NCBI RefSeq assembly: GCF_019857225.1 | Contig: NZ_JAFJSY010000093.1 | Location: 1 to 37,030, forward strand | DNA from: Streptomyces plumbidurans | Lineage (GTDB): Bacteria; Actinomycetota; Actinomycetes; Streptomycetales; Streptomycetaceae | Length of the DNA: 37,030 nt | Direction: 5' to 3' | Shown here: piece by piece, positions 34,650-37,030 of the stretch | Position numbering within the stretch: the first letter of the stretch is position 1 | How the letters are laid out: each line of letters starts with the position of its first letter | Made by a program: the position numbers and the translations under genes | Notes under the pieces: generated by a model | Databases searched by the model: none | What the model saw: only the letters and a program-made list of their open reading frames with translations | Told to the model about the DNA's origin: nothing

Positions 34650-34679
34650 GTTATATGCAGTACTGCAGTACGTCGGAAA
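34650..34679 (-). promoter_or_regulatory. lsr2 promoter with palindromic operator
   Basis: On the minus strand TTTCCG (34674-34679) and TATAAC (34650-34655) are 18 bp apart. The spacer carries the perfect 12-bp palindrome GTACTGCAGTAC (34660-34671). The surrounding 34645-34710 is AT-rich for this genome, as expected for autoregulation by Lsr2. The palindrome suggests a further regulator. Confidence 0.6.
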
Positions 34680-34856
34680 GCAAACCGCTTTTGCCGGAAA
34701 AACACAAACCCTTCGGAGAGACCGGCCTCGGGACGGACTGCGGGACCGAGTTGGGGACCAAGCTCGAGAGGGACACGGCACCCCGACCGGAAACGTGCGC
34801 GTTTCGGACATAGGGAACCTGGGCACGCCCGCGGAATACACCGCGGTCATCGGCGA

Positions 34857-35408
34857 TCACAGATGCAGAAGCATCCGGCTGTTGCCCAAGGTGTTCGGTT
34901 TCACCCGTTCGAGACCGAGGAACTCCGCTACGCCCTCGTCATAGGAACGCAGTAGCTCCGCGTAGACATCGGTGTCGACGGGTGTCTCTCCGATCTCGAC
35001 GAAGCCGTGCTTGGCGAAGAAGTCCACTTCGAAGGTCAGACAGAAAACGCGTCGAACGCCCAGCCAGCGCGCGGTGTGCAGCAACTTCTGCAGCAACTGG
35101 TGCCCGACGCCGGCGCCCTTCAGGCCGGGCTTGACCGCGAGAGTGCGGACTTCCGCGAGGTCTTCCCACATCACGTGCAGCGCGCCGCAGCCGACCACCT
35201 CGGCGTTGTCGTCACGTTCGGCGACCCAGAACTCCTGGATGTCCTCGTAAAGCGTCACCGTTGCTTTGTCGAGCAGGATGCGGCCGCGGACGTAGGTGTC
35301 AAGGAGACGGCGCACCGCCGCGACATCGCCGGTACGGGCCCGCCGGACAGTGATGGCTTTAGCACTGACTTCGGGCTCTTCGGGGCCTACACGACTCTCT
35401 GCTGACAT
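34857..35408 (-). CDS. GNAT N-acetyltransferase, likely amino-acid N-acetyltransferase
   Basis: A 183-residue acetyltransferase. The acetyl-CoA loop is VKPGLKGAGVGHQLLQKLL (about 92-110), preceded by EVRTLAV. The C-terminal part, FEVDFFAKHGFVEIGETPVDTDVYAELLRS, resembles the short N-acetylglutamate synthases (ArgA-like) of actinobacteria, the first step of arginine synthesis. Substrate specificity is inferred. TAGCGT (35415-35420) ends 6 nt before the ATG, so the message appears leaderless. That -10 overlaps the stop codon of the upstream BlaI-type gene. Confidence 0.88.
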   Translation of the reverse strand: MSAESRVGPEEPEVSAKAITVRRARTGDVAAVRRLLDTYVRGRILLDKATVTLYEDIQEFWVAERDDNAEVVGCGALHVMWEDLAEVRTLAVKPGLKGAGVGHQLLQKLLHTARWLGVRRVFCLTFEVDFFAKHGFVEIGETPVDTDVYAELLRSYDEGVAEFLGLERVKPNTLGNSRMLLHL

Positions 35409-35417
35409 GTGCGGACG

Positions 35418-35861
35418 CTATCGCCCGTCACCCTCCCGCGCCGAGCCGGGGTTCTCACCGGCACTTTCGCCGGCGGTATCGGAGGGAGCTTGGGAAGTTT
35501 CCGGGCCTTGCACCATGCGTACGGCGTCTCTGAGGGCCAGGCGCTGTTCCTCGCTCATCATCCCGAAGAAGGCGACGAGGGCGGCTGCCGGGTTGTCGCT
35601 CTGCGCCCAGGCGTCGTTCATCAGTGCCGCCGCGTAGGCGGCGCGGGTGGAGACGGCCTCATATCGATAGGCCCTGCCTTCTGCCTCTCGGCGCACCCAG
35701 CCCTTCTGATGGAGATTGTCCAAAACGGTCATCACCGTGGTGTATGCGATGGACCGTTCCTGCTGAAGATCTTCCAGGACTTCTCGGACGGTCACCGGGC
35801 GGTTCCACTTCCACACCCGCGTCATGACCGCGTCTTCGAGTTCTCCCAATGGGCGAGGCAC
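35418..35861 (-). CDS. BlaI/MecI-family transcriptional regulator
   Basis: A 147-residue winged-helix repressor. The N-terminal domain is the BlaI type: LGELEDAVMTRVWKWNRPVTVREVLEDLQQERSIAYTTVMTVLDNLHQKGWVRRE-like helices and wing, with a dimerisation region at 75-115 (AALVAFFGMMSEEQRLAL). The C-terminus is a disordered Ser/Glu/Gly tail. No BlaR/MecR-type receptor protease gene is next to it, so signalling differs from the classic pair or the partner lies elsewhere. The start is GTG at 35861. Confidence 0.92.
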   Translation of the reverse strand: MPRPLGELEDAVMTRVWKWNRPVTVREVLEDLQQERSIAYTTVMTVLDNLHQKGWVRREAEGRAYRYEAVSTRAAYAAALMNDAWAQSDNPAAALVAFFGMMSEEQRLALRDAVRMVQGPETSQAPSDTAGESAGENPGSAREGDGR

Positions 35862-35955
35862 AGTTCAGCACAATAGTGGGAGATGTCTCCATTCGCGTGC
35901 CGGACGGGCACATGCATCAGCAAATGGGGACAAAAAGGCCGTAGCCGGGGAGGAG

Positions 35956-36135
35956 TCAGCCGTCGGTCTTCGCGGAGCCCTGGCGGGCGCCCTCCGCGCG
36001 CGCGATCGCGGCGTCGACGGCCGCGTCCTCCTTGGCCTTGTTGGCCCCGCCCTGGGTCTTGATCATCACCCTGATCACGCCGATGAAGAACACGGCCATG
36101 ACGACCGGCGGCACGAGCGCGGAGAAATAGTCCAT
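35956..36135 (-). CDS. Small single-pass membrane protein
   Basis: A 59-residue protein with one N-terminal membrane helix (YFSALVPPVVMAVFFIGVIRVMI) and a charged tail rich in Ala, Lys, Asp and Glu. The start at 36135 (MDYFSALVPP) is preferred because TACTCT (36143-36148) lies 7 nt upstream, pointing to a leaderless message. A GTG 18 bp upstream (36153) is the alternative. It is common in Streptomyces as far as I recall, and no function is known. Confidence 0.78.
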   Translation of the reverse strand: MDYFSALVPPVVMAVFFIGVIRVMIKTQGGANKAKEDAAVDAAIARAEGARQGSAKTDG

Positions 36136-36208
36136 GCCTTCCAGAGTAGCCACGGGCCGAAGGGGCGGACGGGGCGGGGTTGGGGGATTCCTGGCGGTAC
36201 GGGCCCCG

Positions 36209-36898
36209 TCAGCCCGCGGCGAGGTGCCGGCGCTGCCCGGAGGCGGGCGGCGGGGTGGGCTTCCGGCGCGGGAAGACCTCGCCCGGGGTCGGGATCGGGC
36301 GGGCCGGCTTCGGCTCGGCCGGGGCGGGCGACGGCTTGGGGGCGGCGGGCTTGCGGGCGGGTTCCGTCTCGGGCTTCTTCGCGGGATCCCGCTCCTTGGC
36401 CGCGGCGGGCTCCGCTCCCGCGCCCTTCAGGCCGCCGGGAAGGGCCGTGAGGCGGCTGCGGGCGGCGGGGACGGTCGGGAGGGCCCTGCGGGCCGGACCG
36501 TGCGCGAGAGGGGCGCGTGCGTCCTGTTCCGCGAGCATGCGGCAGCGTCCCAGGAGGACGGAGGCGGCCGGGTTGCCGCGCAGGGCCCTCAGGGCGGCGA
36601 GATCGTCGGTCTGCGGGCGGTATCCGGCCCCCAGCGCCTCCTCCAGGAGCGTGAGATAGCCGGTCGCCGTGCCGGGCAGGGCGGTGCGGTAGCGCGCGAG
36701 GTCGGCCAGCAGGAAGGCGCGCAGCCGGGCGCCCTCACGCATCGCCTCGTCCAGGGACTCGGCGAGGCGCAGGCAGTCCCTGACGTCCTCTGCGGGCGTG
36801 GGGCCGGGCTTGAGGGCGAGGGCGAGAGCGCGGCGGAGCACACGCAGCTCCTCCGCGCCGAACGCCATGCCGCCGCGGGATCCGTATGGCGTGGGCAT
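36209..36898 (-). CDS. Protein of unknown function with helical N-domain and Pro-rich tail
   Basis: A 229-residue soluble protein. The N-terminal 125 residues are helical (EELRVLRRALALALKPGPTP, then CLRLAESLDEAMREGARLRAFLLADLARY). The remainder is a Pro/Ala/Lys-rich, probably disordered tail with PKPSPAPAEPKPARPIPTP. The start at 36898 is supported by a promoter: TGTCAA (36929-36934)-18-TAGTGT (36905-36910), with the -10 6 nt before the ATG, so leaderless. An internal ATG at 36868 is the alternative. I do not recognise a family. Confidence 0.75.
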   Translation of the reverse strand: MPTPYGSRGGMAFGAEELRVLRRALALALKPGPTPAEDVRDCLRLAESLDEAMREGARLRAFLLADLARYRTALPGTATGYLTLLEEALGAGYRPQTDDLAALRALRGNPAASVLLGRCRMLAEQDARAPLAHGPARRALPTVPAARSRLTALPGGLKGAGAEPAAAKERDPAKKPETEPARKPAAPKPSPAPAEPKPARPIPTPGEVFPRRKPTPPPASGQRRHLAAG

Positions 36899-36904
36899 GC
36901 GGCG

Positions 36905-36934
36905 ACACTACGCGCTAATCAGACAAACTTGACA
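36905..36934 (-). promoter_or_regulatory. Leaderless promoter of the Pro-rich protein gene
   Basis: On the minus strand TGTCAA (36929-36934), 18 bp, TAGTGT (36905-36910), then 6 nt to the ATG at 36898. Both hexamers and the spacing fit a housekeeping Streptomyces promoter. Confidence 0.6.
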
Positions 36935-36970
36935 TAACGGGCGGGTGTGGCGCGAGCGCGCCACCCGGTT

Positions 36971-37030
36971 GGTCCGCGGGGTCTGGTTAGTCCGCGGGGC
37001 CTGGCTGGTCCGCGGGGCCTGGCTGGTCCG
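36971..37030. repeat. 18-bp tandem repeat running off the window
   Basis: GGTCCGCGGGGCCTGGCT and close variants repeat from 36971, 36989, 37007 and 37025, with an exact 18-bp period, to the last base. Eighteen is a multiple of three, so it could be the coding end of a gene beyond the edge, or an intergenic array. Confidence 0.88.

Overview
The window is chromosomal DNA of a Streptomyces (high-GC actinomycete). Very high GC, GTG and TTG starts, many leaderless genes, and the gene set all point to this: a Streptomyces-type rRNA leader, sigE-cseABC, radA-disA, clpC, lsr2 and an attenuated auxiliary trpS. From memory the order matches a conserved core segment of the S. coelicolor chromosome (the trpRS1-ilvD-sigE-clpC-lsr2 stretch). 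I see no phage, insertion sequence, tRNA gene, CRISPR array or biosynthetic cluster.

Layout. (1) 1-330: promoter and leader of an rRNA operon running leftward; the 16S gene lies outside the window. (2) 533-1832: a Trp-Trp leader peptide, an attenuator and trpS, converging with an AraC-type regulator whose 3' end overlaps trpS by 172 bp across a shared 15-bp repeat. (3) 2882-7910: isochorismatase-like hydrolase, proC, an ABC exporter pair, a methyltransferase, and small membrane and SH3 proteins. (4) 8093-15745: Ser/Thr kinase with a beta-propeller sensor, ilvD, a TetR regulator coupled to a sugar-phosphate isomerase-like gene, an exopolyphosphatase-like gene and a Cys-rich protein. (5) 15746-21747: a repeat-filled intergenic stretch, a membrane-anchored sigma-like/BACON protein, the radA-disA pair (DNA repair and c-di-AMP synthesis) and an anchored Gly/Ser-rich protein. 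(6) 21915-26426: mutY and the sigE-cseA-cseB-cseC cell-envelope stress operon. (7) 26523-30581: an MFS efflux pump and its TetR regulator, an M23 peptidase and a HAD acid phosphatase. (8) 30659-36898: clpC, an SCO3374-like protein, lsr2, a GNAT acetyltransferase, a BlaI-type regulator, a small membrane protein and a Pro-rich protein.

How the genes work together. Several stress circuits can be read from their control sites. These are trpS attenuation sensing Trp-tRNA supply; a DNA-damage promoter (TTGTCAGTG-N8-TACGGT) in front of radA-disA; an 11-bp-spaced direct repeat at the sigE promoter for the response regulator CseB; a sigma-R-type promoter and a ClgR-like box in front of clpC; and a multi-site TetR operator between the efflux pump and its regulator.

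No wholly new system is evident. The most unusual items are the recurrent tandem duplication of gene 3' ends (three loci), the antisense-shared repeat in trpS and its neighbour, and the one-polypeptide sigma/zinc-motif/membrane/BACON protein.
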